Part shown: in pieces, positions 43,173 to 52,135 of the stretch | Numbering within the stretch: the stretch's first letter is position 1 | Layout: each line of letters opens with the position of its first letter | Translations under genes and position numbers: made by a program | DNA from: Enterococcus mundtii | Lineage (GTDB): Bacteria; Bacillota; Bacilli; Lactobacillales; Enterococcaceae | Reading direction: 5' to 3' | Assembly: GCF_003957375.1 (NCBI RefSeq) | Contig: NZ_CP025473.1 | Location: 1,947,501 to 2,011,500 of the forward strand | Length of the DNA stretch: 64,000 nucleotides | The notes under the pieces: generated by a model | Told to the model about the DNA's origin: nothing | Databases searched by the model: none | What the model saw: the letters and a program-made list of their open reading frames with translations, nothing else

Positions 43173-43265
43173 CAGAAGTGACTCCTTGATAAAAAGCCGA
43201 GAAACCCAAAATTTGAAAAACAATTTTGGGTTTCTCGGCTTTTTTCTCGGAGCTGGACACTTCTG
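43173..43265. repeat. Nested inverted repeat / terminator (dispersed hairpin family)
   Basis: The inner hairpin 43191-43245 has arms AAAAAGCCGAGAAACCCAAAA / TTTTGGGTTTCTCGGCTTTTTT around a TTTGAAAAACAA loop. An outer CAGAAGTG/CACTTCTG pair (43173-43180 and 43258-43265) encloses it. It follows the TetR gene's stop by about 13 bp. Confidence 0.8.
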
Positions 43266-43277
43266 TCATCACCGTAT

Positions 43278-43853
43278 TTAATCAGCTACCACACCATGAA
43301 GGTATAAATCGATCAGTCGTTCCACACTAAATGGGTTTTCAAGTGAATTAGAAGATTCGGTGATATATGGTGCTAACAGAAGAAAAAAGTGCTTTGCAGC
43401 AATTTCTGTCGTAACATGAGTGCGCATCAAAGATTGATTTGTCGAAAAAATCACTTCAAATGGTTCACGATAACTTTTTTTCCACAAGGTAAAAAGATGA
43501 TTTCGTGTCTCGGCAGAAAGGTTTGATTTTAAATCATGGTGCATCATAAATAGGTCTAAGAGATGGGTATCGATCAGATACTTCGTCATTTTAGTCAAAG
43601 ATTGTTTAAAATCAAGTTTGTTCTCTTCTAAGATTGCTCTTAAGTCTGTGCCTACAGTACTCAAATGCTCTTCTAAGACTGCACAATATAATTTTTCTTT
43701 ATCGCTAAAGTAATGATAAAGATTTGGTTGCGTGATTCCAGCATTTTTAGCAATCTCACGTGTTGAAGTTCCTTGATAACCTTTTGACATAAACAAACGA
43801 TTGGCTTCTTTTAAAATTTTCTCTTGTGTATCTTTATTGTATCGATGGACCAA
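43278..43853 (-). CDS. TetR family regulator of the adjacent ABC exporter (HrtR/FhtR-like)
   Basis: A 191-residue TetR repressor. The helix-turn-helix is STREIAKNAGITQPNLYHYFSDKEKLY (residues of about 30-56). The ligand domain contains LFMMHHDLKS with two His, of interest because heme-sensing homologues use His ligands. It is third in the order permease-ATPase-regulator, like lactic-acid-bacterial hrt heme-efflux systems, and two TetR-type palindromes precede the operon. Heme as ligand is an inference. Confidence 0.75.
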   Translation of the reverse strand: MVHRYNKDTQEKILKEANRLFMSKGYQGTSTREIAKNAGITQPNLYHYFSDKEKLYCAVLEEHLSTVGTDLRAILEENKLDFKQSLTKMTKYLIDTHLLDLFMMHHDLKSNLSAETRNHLFTLWKKSYREPFEVIFSTNQSLMRTHVTTEIAAKHFFLLLAPYITESSNSLENPFSVERLIDLYLHGVVAD

Positions 43854-43870
43854 CTTTTACACCCTCTGAC

Positions 43871-44538
43871 TTATTTTTTTTCTCGAAAGACACCATCTTC
43901 TATCATAAATACTTTATCACATCTGTCAATAAGTCGGGTATCATGAGTGACCATTATGATTGCTTTATTTTTTTCCTTGGATTCTTTCGCTAAAATATCT
44001 ACAACTTCTACTGCTTTTTCTGAATCCAAGCTAGCTGTTGGCTCATCTGCCAAAATAATTGATGGATCGTTATATAGCGCTCGAGCAATTGCCACTCTTT
44101 GTCGTTCACCACCCGAAAGATCTTCTGGATACTTATTAAGGAGTTTATCCACCCCAAGTTGTTGGAATAATTCTTTTGCCTCCTCTTGTCGATTTTCATG
44201 CTTGATCTTATCGACTAGTACCAATTGTTTTTTGACGGTCAAAAATGGAACTAGATTGGAAGCTTGAAGAATAAATCCGATTTCCTTAAACCGTAATTTT
44301 ACTCGTTTTTTCTCCGGTTGTTCACTGAAATCTTCTCCATTGATCTTGACGGTTCCTTTATTTGGTGTCTGTAAACCGCCTGCAATCGTTAAGAAGGTAC
44401 TCTTTCCAGAACCAGATGGTCCAATGATTGCGACAAACTCCCCTTTATCGACACTGACATTTGTTTTTTCAATGCTTGGACGGTTTGATCACCATCTTTA
44501 AAACTTTTTTCAACATCTATAAATTCAATTGCTTTCAT
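43871..44538 (-). pseudogene. MacB/HrtA-like ABC transporter ATPase gene with a frameshift
   Basis: ATPase of the adjacent FtsX-type permease. It starts at 44538 behind GGAG (8 nt) with MKAIEFIDVEKSFKDGDQTV. The frame breaks at the A6 run 44464-44469. With one A added it continues TNVSVDKGEFVAIIGPSGSG and KST (Walker A), then signature LSGGERQRVAIARAL, Walker B SIILADEPTASLDS and VTHDTRLIDRCD. The repaired protein has 222 residues, the exact family size. Without repair the Walker A is lost and only the C-terminal part from an internal ATG could be made. The intact partner genes argue for a very recent change or a sequence error. Confidence 0.87.
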
Positions 44539-44553
44539 TTCCCATTCTCCTTT

Positions 44554-45624
44554 CTATCCGATTGCTTTTAATGGATCAATTTTTACGATCGTTCTAACAG
44601 AGAAAAGCGCCCCTAAAATAGCAACGATCAACATCATTACACTAATCACACCGAAAAACAACCAGTTACTTTGGAATGGTACAGCATCTGGTAGAACAAG
44701 TGATGTAACGAACGTTCCAAACAATCCAAGAGCGACACCGAAAAAGGAAAGTAAGAACGTTTGTGCAACTACTGAACGTGCAATAAATCCACCAGTAACG
44801 CCTTGGGCTTTCAGTACACCAAAAATATTGATCTTTTGCATGGTCAATACATAGATGAAAATGCCGATCACGATTGCTGCAATCACAATCAAAAAGCCGA
44901 TCATGAAACCAAACGTCAATACTTGTGCATTGTACCCTGGTAGTTCATTAATGAATGTCGAAATACTGATTTTCTCTAGATCATCCGGTAAGCTATCCAC
45001 ATCTCCTCGCACGACCACTGCATTGATACGAGCATTATCAGTTGCATCTTGTTTCTCAAATCGTATCTCTTGGTACGCATTGATCGTTGTATAGACGACA
45101 GGAGAGACATTGAATTTGGCATTCTCAGTAAATCCAGTCAGTTTAAATGTCTTGTCGCTTCCTGATAATTTGATCGTATCTCCAATATCTAAGCCATATT
45201 CTTCTTTTAAACTGATATCACCGACTGCTTCATCATTTGACTGGAATTCTTCTCCTTCCACGATATTCGGCATGATGAATTGGTTTTGATCGATTCCAAA
45301 AAAACTAACATTGACTTTATCAGCATCTGGACGATCTGGACTCGTGACTACTCCAGGTGTTTGAGCTAAATAAGCGACTTGATCACCTTTCACTTCTTCT
45401 GCCATCTTTTTCGTGATCATCGACATCCCTAAGTTTGTATTGGCATCTTTTGATAAAACAATGGTATCTGCCTCCCATTTATCTACAGCAGTTCGATTGT
45501 CTTGTGCCAACCCATAGGCTAATCCTGTCAAAAAAAAGACAAGGTACGCAATTAGAAACATGACACCTGTCACTAAGGCATAGCGTAATTTTGAATGAAT
45601 GATTTCATTTAATGCTAAAAACAT
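44554..45624 (-). CDS. FtsX-like ABC exporter permease (HrtB-like)
   Basis: A 356-residue permease with the MacB/FtsX layout: one helix near residues 15-40, a large extracytoplasmic domain (about 45-230), and three C-terminal helices (about 235-260, 285-310, 320-345), ending VRTIVKIDPLKAIG. Gene order with a MacB-type ATPase and a TetR regulator suggests HrtBA-type heme efflux. First gene of the operon; AGGGGGAA precedes the ATG. Peptide or bacteriocin export remains an alternative. Confidence 0.8.
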   Translation of the reverse strand: MFLALNEIIHSKLRYALVTGVMFLIAYLVFFLTGLAYGLAQDNRTAVDKWEADTIVLSKDANTNLGMSMITKKMAEEVKGDQVAYLAQTPGVVTSPDRPDADKVNVSFFGIDQNQFIMPNIVEGEEFQSNDEAVGDISLKEEYGLDIGDTIKLSGSDKTFKLTGFTENAKFNVSPVVYTTINAYQEIRFEKQDATDNARINAVVVRGDVDSLPDDLEKISISTFINELPGYNAQVLTFGFMIGFLIVIAAIVIGIFIYVLTMQKINIFGVLKAQGVTGGFIARSVVAQTFLLSFFGVALGLFGTFVTSLVLPDAVPFQSNWLFFGVISVMMLIVAILGALFSVRTIVKIDPLKAIG

Positions 45625-45641
45625 AAAATTCCCCCTAAAAA

Positions 45642-45677
45642 TTTATCAACTGATAAATATATATTATCACTTGATAA
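45642..45677. promoter_or_regulatory. Tandem TetR-type operators upstream of the hrtB-like gene
   Basis: Two palindromes, TTTATCA-AC-TGATAAA (45642-45657) and TTATCA-CT-TGATAA (45664-45677), have centres exactly 21 bp apart, two helical turns. They lie 18 bp upstream of the start codon in the promoter region, fit for binding two TetR dimers on one DNA face. Confidence 0.75.
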
Positions 45678-45795
45678 ATTTTTAGAGGAATAATCTGCTC
45701 AGAATAATCAATTAAAGAAAAAATAATTGAGTTGATTATATTCAATATGGAATATGTCAATCGTTTATTTACAAGTTTCACCAAAAAAAGTGAGG

Positions 45796-46647
45796 TTAAA
45801 ATCCCGATTCTTTTAACTTTGGCAATAGATATTCTTTCGCTTGTAAAATCTGACTTTCATAATCCTTATCCTGACCACTCCACATTTCAATCAAGAATGG
45901 TCCGTCGTAATTTACACGTTTCAATGTTTTAAATAAGCCAGAAAAATCCACACAACCTTGACCGAACGGAACGTCTCTAAACTTACCTTTACTACTAGCT
46001 GTTACTGGTTGCGTATCTTTTAGGTGGATCGAAGTAATATATTCGATGCCTTGTTCAAGTTCAATCGCCACATTATTTTCTGGCCACGCTGATAGATTTC
46101 CTAAGTCAGGATAAACTTGTAAATAAGGAGAAGGGAGTTGTTTTTTTATCTCCATGAATTTACGAATGGAATTCATAAATGGGTCATCCATAACTTCAAT
46201 CGACAAGATTATCCCAAACTGTGCTGCCTCTTTGATACTGGTACGCAATCCTCTGATAAACGCTTCTCTTGTCTCTATTGATTTTTTTTCATAGTATACA
46301 TCGTATCCCGCCACTTGTATGATCCTGATGCCTAACTGATACGCAAGCTGTATCGCTTTTTTCATCATAGATAAGGCTTTTTCTTGTTTTTTGATATCTA
46401 CTGAGCCGAATGGAAAACGCCGATGCCCACTTAAACAAAGCGAATGGATAGCAATCCCCGAAATCGCTATCGCTTCCTTTAACTCAGCGATTTGTTCATT
46501 CGTCCAATCTAAACGAGCCAATCGTTCCTGGCTTTCGTCAATCGATATTTCCAGAAAATCAAACCCCAATTCTTTTACTGCATCTAACCGCTCTTGCCAC
46601 GACCATCCGCTAGGCAGTGCCTTTTCATAAAGTCCGATTCTCGTCAT
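45796..46647 (-). CDS. ulaE: L-ribulose-5-phosphate (L-xylulose-5-phosphate) 3-epimerase UlaE
   Basis: Converts L-xylulose 5-phosphate to L-ribulose 5-phosphate in L-ascorbate catabolism. The 283-residue TIM barrel shows FDFLEISIDESQERLARLDW, the metal-ligand Glu in LSIEVMDDPFM, VYPDLGNLSAW, SIHLKDTQPV and PFLIEMWSG. The ATG at 46647 follows GGGGAG by 6 nt. It is the last gene of the ula operon, immediately after the ulaD stop. Confidence 0.92.
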   Translation of the reverse strand: MTRIGLYEKALPSGWSWQERLDAVKELGFDFLEISIDESQERLARLDWTNEQIAELKEAIAISGIAIHSLCLSGHRRFPFGSVDIKKQEKALSMMKKAIQLAYQLGIRIIQVAGYDVYYEKKSIETREAFIRGLRTSIKEAAQFGIILSIEVMDDPFMNSIRKFMEIKKQLPSPYLQVYPDLGNLSAWPENNVAIELEQGIEYITSIHLKDTQPVTASSKGKFRDVPFGQGCVDFSGLFKTLKRVNYDGPFLIEMWSGQDKDYESQILQAKEYLLPKLKESGF

Positions 46648-46648
46648 C

Positions 46649-47290
46649 TCATTCTCCCCACAGTCGCTTGATCTCCTTTTGGAATGCTTGAGCTTGTATG
46701 ATAGGATCTGCACACGCCGTCAATCCTCGACCGACAATAAAATGAAAGATCGGCATCCCTTGGAACAAGGCTAACGTTGAAATTGACAGCCCACCAGTTA
46801 CTGATACTTGAAAACCTAAATCGATCAATTGTTGGACTAGCTTCAGATCCTTTTCTCCCCAAACTTCTCCAGCTAACAAGGCATCCCTACTTTGATGATA
46901 GACGACCTGAGAAATCCCAATTTCTCGCCATTTTTTTGCTTGTTCCATCGTCCATTCTCCGTATAGTTCTACTTGAAGCGCTTTGACTTTCTTTTGTGCG
47001 GCTTGCATGGTAGCAAGAGAGGCACAGCAGATCACTGTCATGAAATCTGCTCCAGCCTGCGCTACATTCCCAGCCACAGTTTCTCCTGCGTCAGCACATT
47101 TTGTATCCGCAACGATCGTTTTTTCTGGAAACATTTTTCTCATACATTCGATTGGTTTGCTTCCTTCTTGAAGACAAAGAATGGTGCCTACTTCGATCAC
47201 ATCGACGATTTCTCCTATTTTTTTCACATCTGCCAACGCAGACGCTAACGTGTTATGATCCAGAGCAATTTGTAATTTTGGTCGTTTCAT
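46649..47290 (-). CDS. ulaD: 3-keto-L-gulonate-6-phosphate decarboxylase
   Basis: Decarboxylates 3-keto-L-gulonate 6-phosphate to L-xylulose 5-phosphate (OMP-decarboxylase superfamily). The 213-residue protein has the substrate and metal motifs LQIALDHNTLASAL, VEVGTILCLQEG, VADTKCADAGET, and phosphate-binding VTGGLS and FIVGRGLT. It lies 1 bp after ulaB and directly before ulaE. Confidence 0.93.
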   Translation of the reverse strand: MKRPKLQIALDHNTLASALADVKKIGEIVDVIEVGTILCLQEGSKPIECMRKMFPEKTIVADTKCADAGETVAGNVAQAGADFMTVICCASLATMQAAQKKVKALQVELYGEWTMEQAKKWREIGISQVVYHQSRDALLAGEVWGEKDLKLVQQLIDLGFQVSVTGGLSISTLALFQGMPIFHFIVGRGLTACADPIIQAQAFQKEIKRLWGE

Positions 47291-47602
47291 CTAATTCTCC
47301 TTTGATTTCAATTCTTTGTACATTGTTGTTTCTTTGAATTTCTCACAGATTTCAGTAGGTGACATCACATTTTTGATCCCCACGACCGTCACACCTCGCT
47401 CAATTGCTTGCATGAACATCGGCATAAAATTGAGTGGCGTAAAGACAACATCATATTGACTGGCTGAACTTTTTCCTTCAGAGATCGGGCAATGATGGAT
47501 TTTACTCACTGTAATATTTAATTCTCTCATTGCCTTTTCTACACTACGCATCATCATTAAACTTGTACCAGAACCATTGGCACATGAAACTAAAATTCTC
47601 AT
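47291..47602 (-). CDS. ulaB: Ascorbate-specific PTS EIIB component
   Basis: Phosphocarrier that passes phosphate from EIIA (UlaC) to ascorbate at the EIIC channel. The 103-residue protein has the phospho-Cys8 in the loop LVSCANGSGTS and a small alpha/beta fold. It lies 15 bp after ulaA and abuts ulaD. Confidence 0.92.
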   Translation of the reverse strand: MRILVSCANGSGTSLMMMRSVEKAMRELNITVSKIHHCPISEGKSSASQYDVVFTPLNFMPMFMQAIERGVTVVGIKNVMSPTEICEKFKETTMYKELKSKEN

Positions 47603-47617
47603 TTACTTTCCCTCCTA

Positions 47618-49093
47618 TTAATTACTGTCTCCAAACTTCTCTTTATATTTTTGATAATCCTCCACAATCAAAAAATATCCTTCTGGATTTTTTCGATATT
47701 GTAGTTGCGGAATTAGCAACAAACCGACGACCACTAGTGCAACACCAGCATAACCAAAAAATTTCATCAAAACAGTAAAGACTGGCCAAGCAGTCGCCCA
47801 ATCAAACATACCAATATACCCTCCGTAACTAGATAACCCGATCCATGTCGCAAAGATTGCAGAACCACCGACTTGGATCAGCCCAGATAAAAAAGGGAAC
47901 AAACATGCTGCCTTGAATCCACCACGATTATTTGAGAACACAGCGATGACCGCATTGTCAAAAAATAGTGGGATAAATCCAGCGATCACGATCGTTGGTG
48001 ATCGGAAGACGATCAATAAGATGATCATCAAGAATTGTCCTAATGCACCAAATAAAAACCCGATCGTGACTGCATTTGGTGATCCAAAGCCAAAAGTTGC
48101 AGCCACATCGATCCCTGGCACAGCTCCTGGTAAAATAGTATTTGAGATTCCTTGGAAAGATTGTGTCAACTCGTCCACAAAGGTCCGGACACCAAGTTGT
48201 AAAATGGCTAAATACACAGCAAAATTCAAAGAAGTGGTCAGTACGTAGAATAGAAAACTTTGGCCTGCCACCATAAATTCTGCCTCAATCAAGTACTCCT
48301 GTCCTAATACTAATAAGATGATGCCAAAGAAGAACAGCATCAATAAAGAAGTCGCCACCATATTTTCGTTGAAAATGGATAAGAAACCCGGAAGCTCCAT
48401 ATCTTCAAGCTTTTTATCAACTTTTCTATTCCCACTTTTTTTACGACTACTCTTTTGCCACCACTTTGCTAAAGTAGAAAATAGGTACACTCCAAACATC
48501 TGTTGGTGCGCAATCGCAAAACCAGCTCCGTCTGTCAATTCTTGTGTCACACCAACAGTTAAATTAGAAGCAACTGCCCAGTAACACCCTAAAATGATTC
48601 CCATAAATACTAATACTTCTACTCTTCCTAATTCAGGAAAACAGAAAAGTAAGATCCAAAAAGCTGTAGCTGCTTGCTGGATCTGGACATTTCCTGTCGT
48701 AAAAACAGCTCGCAACTTCGTATATTTTTGAAAACGAACTAACAGGATATTCAACACAAATGCAATCAATAATAAAATCATCACATCACTGAATGTTCGC
48801 CCAAAAGTCTCCATCAATCCTGCATCTACAGCATTTTGGCCAAAATAAGGATCAGTCACCATCGCCTCAAGATCAAAGCGATCTTTCAAACCAACTAAGA
48901 TCGGTCGGAAATTGTTTACTAATCCACCTGAACCAACAGCTAAAATCAGATAACCTACAGTGGCTTTCAAAAATCCAGCTATACATTCGTATAATGGTCG
49001 GCCAAGAAGTAGATACCCTAATAAAACAATCAAACCGATCAAATAAGCCGGCTGCGTTAAAATATTTGTCGCAAAATACGTCCATATCTCCAT
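47618..49093 (-). CDS. ulaA: Ascorbate-specific PTS EIIC permease
   Basis: Membrane channel for L-ascorbate, about 491 residues with 11 or so helices. It shows SGA/Ula-family segments GSGGLVNNFRPILVGL, ITQ-like QELTDGAGFAIAHQQMFG and LPGAVPGIDVAATFGFGSPN. A hydrophilic Lys/Arg-rich loop lies near residue 225. The ATG at 49093 is chosen because GGGAG lies 8 nt upstream; an ATG five codons earlier has a weaker site. Confidence 0.92.
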   Translation of the reverse strand: MEIWTYFATNILTQPAYLIGLIVLLGYLLLGRPLYECIAGFLKATVGYLILAVGSGGLVNNFRPILVGLKDRFDLEAMVTDPYFGQNAVDAGLMETFGRTFSDVMILLLIAFVLNILLVRFQKYTKLRAVFTTGNVQIQQAATAFWILLFCFPELGRVEVLVFMGIILGCYWAVASNLTVGVTQELTDGAGFAIAHQQMFGVYLFSTLAKWWQKSSRKKSGNRKVDKKLEDMELPGFLSIFNENMVATSLLMLFFFGIILLVLGQEYLIEAEFMVAGQSFLFYVLTTSLNFAVYLAILQLGVRTFVDELTQSFQGISNTILPGAVPGIDVAATFGFGSPNAVTIGFLFGALGQFLMIILLIVFRSPTIVIAGFIPLFFDNAVIAVFSNNRGGFKAACLFPFLSGLIQVGGSAIFATWIGLSSYGGYIGMFDWATAWPVFTVLMKFFGYAGVALVVVGLLLIPQLQYRKNPEGYFLIVEDYQKYKEKFGDSN

Positions 49094-49219
49094 CAAGATA
49101 GCTCCCATATTTTTCCGTTACCAAAAACCAGAACAAATCCTCAAAAGATGCCAGATATCATGGTTTTCATGTAAACGGACTCCCTCCCTTACATCGTATT
49201 TTTTTATCTTTTGTATCTA

Positions 49220-49265
49220 TTTGCTTGCTAGTTATGGTCCTCACTGACCATAACTAGCAAGCAAA
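49220..49265. other. Perfect 20-bp inverted repeat between ulaC and ulaA
   Basis: Arms TTTGCTTGCTAGTTATGGTC and its exact complement flank a 6-nt loop. It begins 14 bp after the ulaC stop. No U-tract follows, so mRNA stabilisation or processing within the operon is more likely than simple termination. Confidence 0.7.
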
Positions 49266-49278
49266 AGACTACTTTTAC

Positions 49279-49734
49279 CTATATTGGCTCGTATTTGTCC
49301 ATGATCCTTTGATAATCTTCGATTGTTTCTGTCGCAAGTAATTCTTCGATCAACCCATCTTGCATCAGTAATTCTGATAATGATTGAATATTTTCTAAGT
49401 GCTGCTTTGGCTCTTTAGCTGCTAAGGTGAAGAAAAGGCTGGCAGACTTTGCCCCTTCTTCAAAGGGAACTGGCACGTTCATTTTGGTAAATGAAATCGT
49501 CGTATCGAAAACATGTGAGCCACCTTGCATGGCATGAGGCATCGCAACGTGCGGGGCGATCAGGATATATGCCCCATGTTCTTCGACATTGCGGATCATT
49601 TCTTCTACATATATATGATCAATGATTCTTTTTTCTAATAAGTGACGACTGCTCTCCTCGATTGCTACTCGCCAATCATTTATCGTAGTTTCTACATAAT
49701 TGACTAAGTCATTCTCATAGAAATATCTCAACAT
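49279..49734 (-). CDS. ulaC: Ascorbate-specific PTS EIIA component
   Basis: Mannitol/fructose-type EIIA that receives phosphate from HPr. The 151-residue protein has the phospho-His motif IAPHVAMPHAMQGG and the usual C-terminal helices. The start is uncertain. The ATG at 49734 (MLRYFYEND) fits the family N terminus, but no ribosome site precedes it; a TTG 18 bp upstream is also open. A strong orphan AGGAGGGAG site lies some 110 bp upstream of the ATG. Translation may be coupled or may start further upstream. Confidence 0.8.
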   Translation of the reverse strand: MLRYFYENDLVNYVETTINDWRVAIEESSRHLLEKRIIDHIYVEEMIRNVEEHGAYILIAPHVAMPHAMQGGSHVFDTTISFTKMNVPVPFEEGAKSASLFFTLAAKEPKQHLENIQSLSELLMQDGLIEELLATETIEDYQRIMDKYEPI

Positions 49735-49905
49735 ATTTACAAACAGTATCAAGCAGGCAACCCGTTGTTTGACAATAGCGCATCCTTATCAAGAGATGAC
49801 TTTGTCTTACGTTCCCTTGCTTTGATACGTTCTCCCTCCTCGCTTTTGCTTTTCGTTATAAAATTCTCAGTTCAGCTGATTTATTGTCATATATCTCTTG
49901 GGCTC

Positions 49906-50965
49906 CTACAAAAATGATGGAAACGGCGTATCATTTTCTTGGGCGAAGACATCATGGAAGCCACGATCGAAATTGAATGCCAAGTCTTGTCTATTATCTG
50001 GATACGTATATTTCCCCCCACTTGCCAAATATAAGGGGAAAACTGATAAGCCAATCGATCTTTTTTCATGCGCCATAATTGAGTGATCTCGCTAGGGTCA
50101 GCCATAAAATTTGACCAAATATCATAATGGACTGGGATCACTACTTGAGCTCTTAACGATTCTGCCATTCTCAACAAATCACTGGCGGTCATCTTATCAG
50201 TGATACCACGCGGATTTTCACCATATGCACCTAGACAAACATCAATTTGATGTTCATTGCCATGTTTGGCAAAGAGGTTGGAATAATGCGAATCCCCTGC
50301 ATGGTAGATCGTCCCTCCTGATGTTTTGAAAAGATAATTGACAGCGATCGTATCCATTTCTTGTGGTAACTGATCTTTTAATTGCACATGAGGATCATCA
50401 TGTGTGATCAGTGCCGTCCGATCAAAGGCTTCCAGCGCAACGATCTCTACTTCATTGATCAAAGCGATATCGCCGGGTTTGACTACTTGGGTCTTTTCTT
50501 TTGGTATCCCCAAGAGAGCCATGTTTCCACTACTGCTTTGGGGCCAATAAATAGAGCCTCCGGACAATTTTGATGAACAGCAGCGGCAGTGTGGATATCC
50601 AGATGATCGGAATGGATATGTGTCACCACTAATGCATCCACATTTTTGATTGCAAATGGATCGATCACAAAAGGTTGCGTTCGTAAATTCGGTTGCATCT
50701 TTTCTGTACCGCTCATACGCATCATCTGGTGGCCTTTTTTCATCTGTCCATTCCCGTGTGTTCGTTTTCCTGTCCCACACCATAAGTCACAAAGGATATT
50801 TGTACCTTCATTTGACTTTAGCCATATACCTGTACATCCTAGCCACCAGATAGATACGCTTTTTTCTTTTACTTGTTCCATTTCGATTTCTTCGTTCAGA
50901 TAGGTTCCCCATTCTGGAAAAGTCGAACGCAACCAACTTTCCTTTGTTACTTCTGTTAAATTCAT
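49906..50965 (-). pseudogene. ulaG: L-ascorbate-6-phosphate lactonase gene with two frameshifts
   Basis: Metallo-beta-lactamase-fold lactonase that opens L-ascorbate 6-phosphate. From 50965 (site AAGAGGAGGATGGCAC) it runs through [11 protein letters not shown] and [12 protein letters not shown]. It breaks near the CCCC run 50508-50511 and continues one frame over as [23 protein letters not shown] and [14 protein letters not shown]. It breaks again at C6 50014-50019, after which the third frame ends FDRGFHDVF, then TPFPSFL and a stop at 49906. Adding one base at each point gives 353 residues, the length of known UlaG. Two independent single-base losses at homopolymers are suspicious as base-calling errors. 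Confidence 0.88.
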
Positions 50966-50986
50966 GTGCCATCCTCCTCTTTTTTA

Positions 50987-51015
50987 GGTATATACAAATG
51001 ATAAAGCGCTATCAA
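50987..51015 (-). promoter_or_regulatory. Likely promoter of the ula operon
   Basis: Minus strand TTGATA, 17-nt spacer, TATACC, 22 bp upstream of ulaG. In the divergent region the near-repeats CTTTATATGA (51030) and CTTTATGTGA (51049), 19 bp apart, could be UlaR sites. Confidence 0.5.
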
Positions 51016-51134
51016 AATGATTGGAATAGCTTTATATGACTGTTATTACTTTATGTGATCGTTTCCATTTTTTTATGCTCGTTTAGTTATAATTAGTCAT
51101 ATAGAGAAAAATTGATTGAAAAGGAAGGATAACA

Positions 51135-51902
51135 ATGAAAAATTCTCTGTTGACGATTAAAAAAAGACGTAATGAAATTCTTGATCTATTACAACGGTAC
51201 ACACAAATGACCACGATTGAACTGTCTGAAAAGCTTCACGTATCACTCAGCACCATTCGTCGAGACCTTAGATTATTAGAAGAAAAAAATGAGATTATTC
51301 GTGAACATGGCTATTGTCTCTTCAATTATGACAATCAAACAAATTTCGATCTTTCAGGACCAACATGGATCAAACATCAAATTGCTCGTTGTGCTAGTCA
51401 ATATATTGGAGACTATGCCACAGTATTTATCAATTCAAGTTCCACTGCATTAGCTACACTCGATTATTTAGAATCTAATCACGTCACTGTCGTAACGAAT
51501 AATTTAAAGGTCGTTTCTTGTGTCAGACAAGGAAATTATACGTATATTCTCACTGGTGGCGAATTACGCGTACCGAAAGAAATCTTGGTGGGAGATATTG
51601 CCGCTCGCACATTAGCAGATATGAATGCAGATGTCTGTATTATTGGATGTAGCGGAATAGATTTAGAGAATGGTGTGACGACAAAAATTTTAAACGAATC
51701 TAAAATCAACGAATGGATGATCAAAAAGAGTATCAAATGTCGTATCCTTGTTGCAGACCATCGTAAGATTGGCCGGACTTCACAGTTTAAGATTGCCGAT
51801 ATCTCAGCCTTTGATTATTTGATCACCGATCAGCATTGTTCACCTAAACTTGCCAAAAAAATCGAACAACGAGGTGTCACTGTTATTCGAGTAAGTTTGT
51901 AA
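51135..51902 (+). CDS. DeoR family regulator of the ula operon (UlaR-like)
   Basis: A 255-residue DeoR-type repressor. The N-terminal helix-turn-helix is TTIELSEKLHVSLSTIRRDLRLL (about residues 25-48). The C-terminal sugar-phosphate-sensing domain includes VFINSSSTALATLDYL, VVTNNLKVV, LTGGELR and CSGIDLENGVTT. Divergently transcribed from ulaG with 169 bp between, as expected for the local regulator; the ligand is probably L-ascorbate 6-phosphate. AAAAGGAAGGATAACA precedes the ATG. Confidence 0.82.
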   Translation: MKNSLLTIKKRRNEILDLLQRYTQMTTIELSEKLHVSLSTIRRDLRLLEEKNEIIREHGYCLFNYDNQTNFDLSGPTWIKHQIARCASQYIGDYATVFINSSSTALATLDYLESNHVTVVTNNLKVVSCVRQGNYTYILTGGELRVPKEILVGDIAARTLADMNADVCIIGCSGIDLENGVTTKILNESKINEWMIKKSIKCRILVADHRKIGRTSQFKIADISAFDYLITDQHCSPKLAKKIEQRGVTVIRVSL

Positions 51903-52135
51903 AAAAAATCACCAAAATTGCTAACAGATAAAAAACAGCTATCATTCGATTTTCTTCCTTTAGTTAAGTATTCAAAGCGTGATTATACTCTTGCATAGCA
52001 GTAACTCTTTGTTCAGTTAAATAAAATAAAACAGATTATTTGCCTGTTTTAAAAACAAGGCGTAGTATAAAAAATGTAACCGCTGACAAATTTAATATTA
52101 GTTATTGATCGATACTACGAAAGAAGGTTTGTTTT

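Noticed and set aside
52030-52065. Terminator or Rex site upstream of lactate oxidase
   Set aside because: The GCCTGTTTT/AAAACAAGGC hairpin is short and bulged, and no TTGTGA-N6-TCACAA Rex motif is present; left without a specific call.
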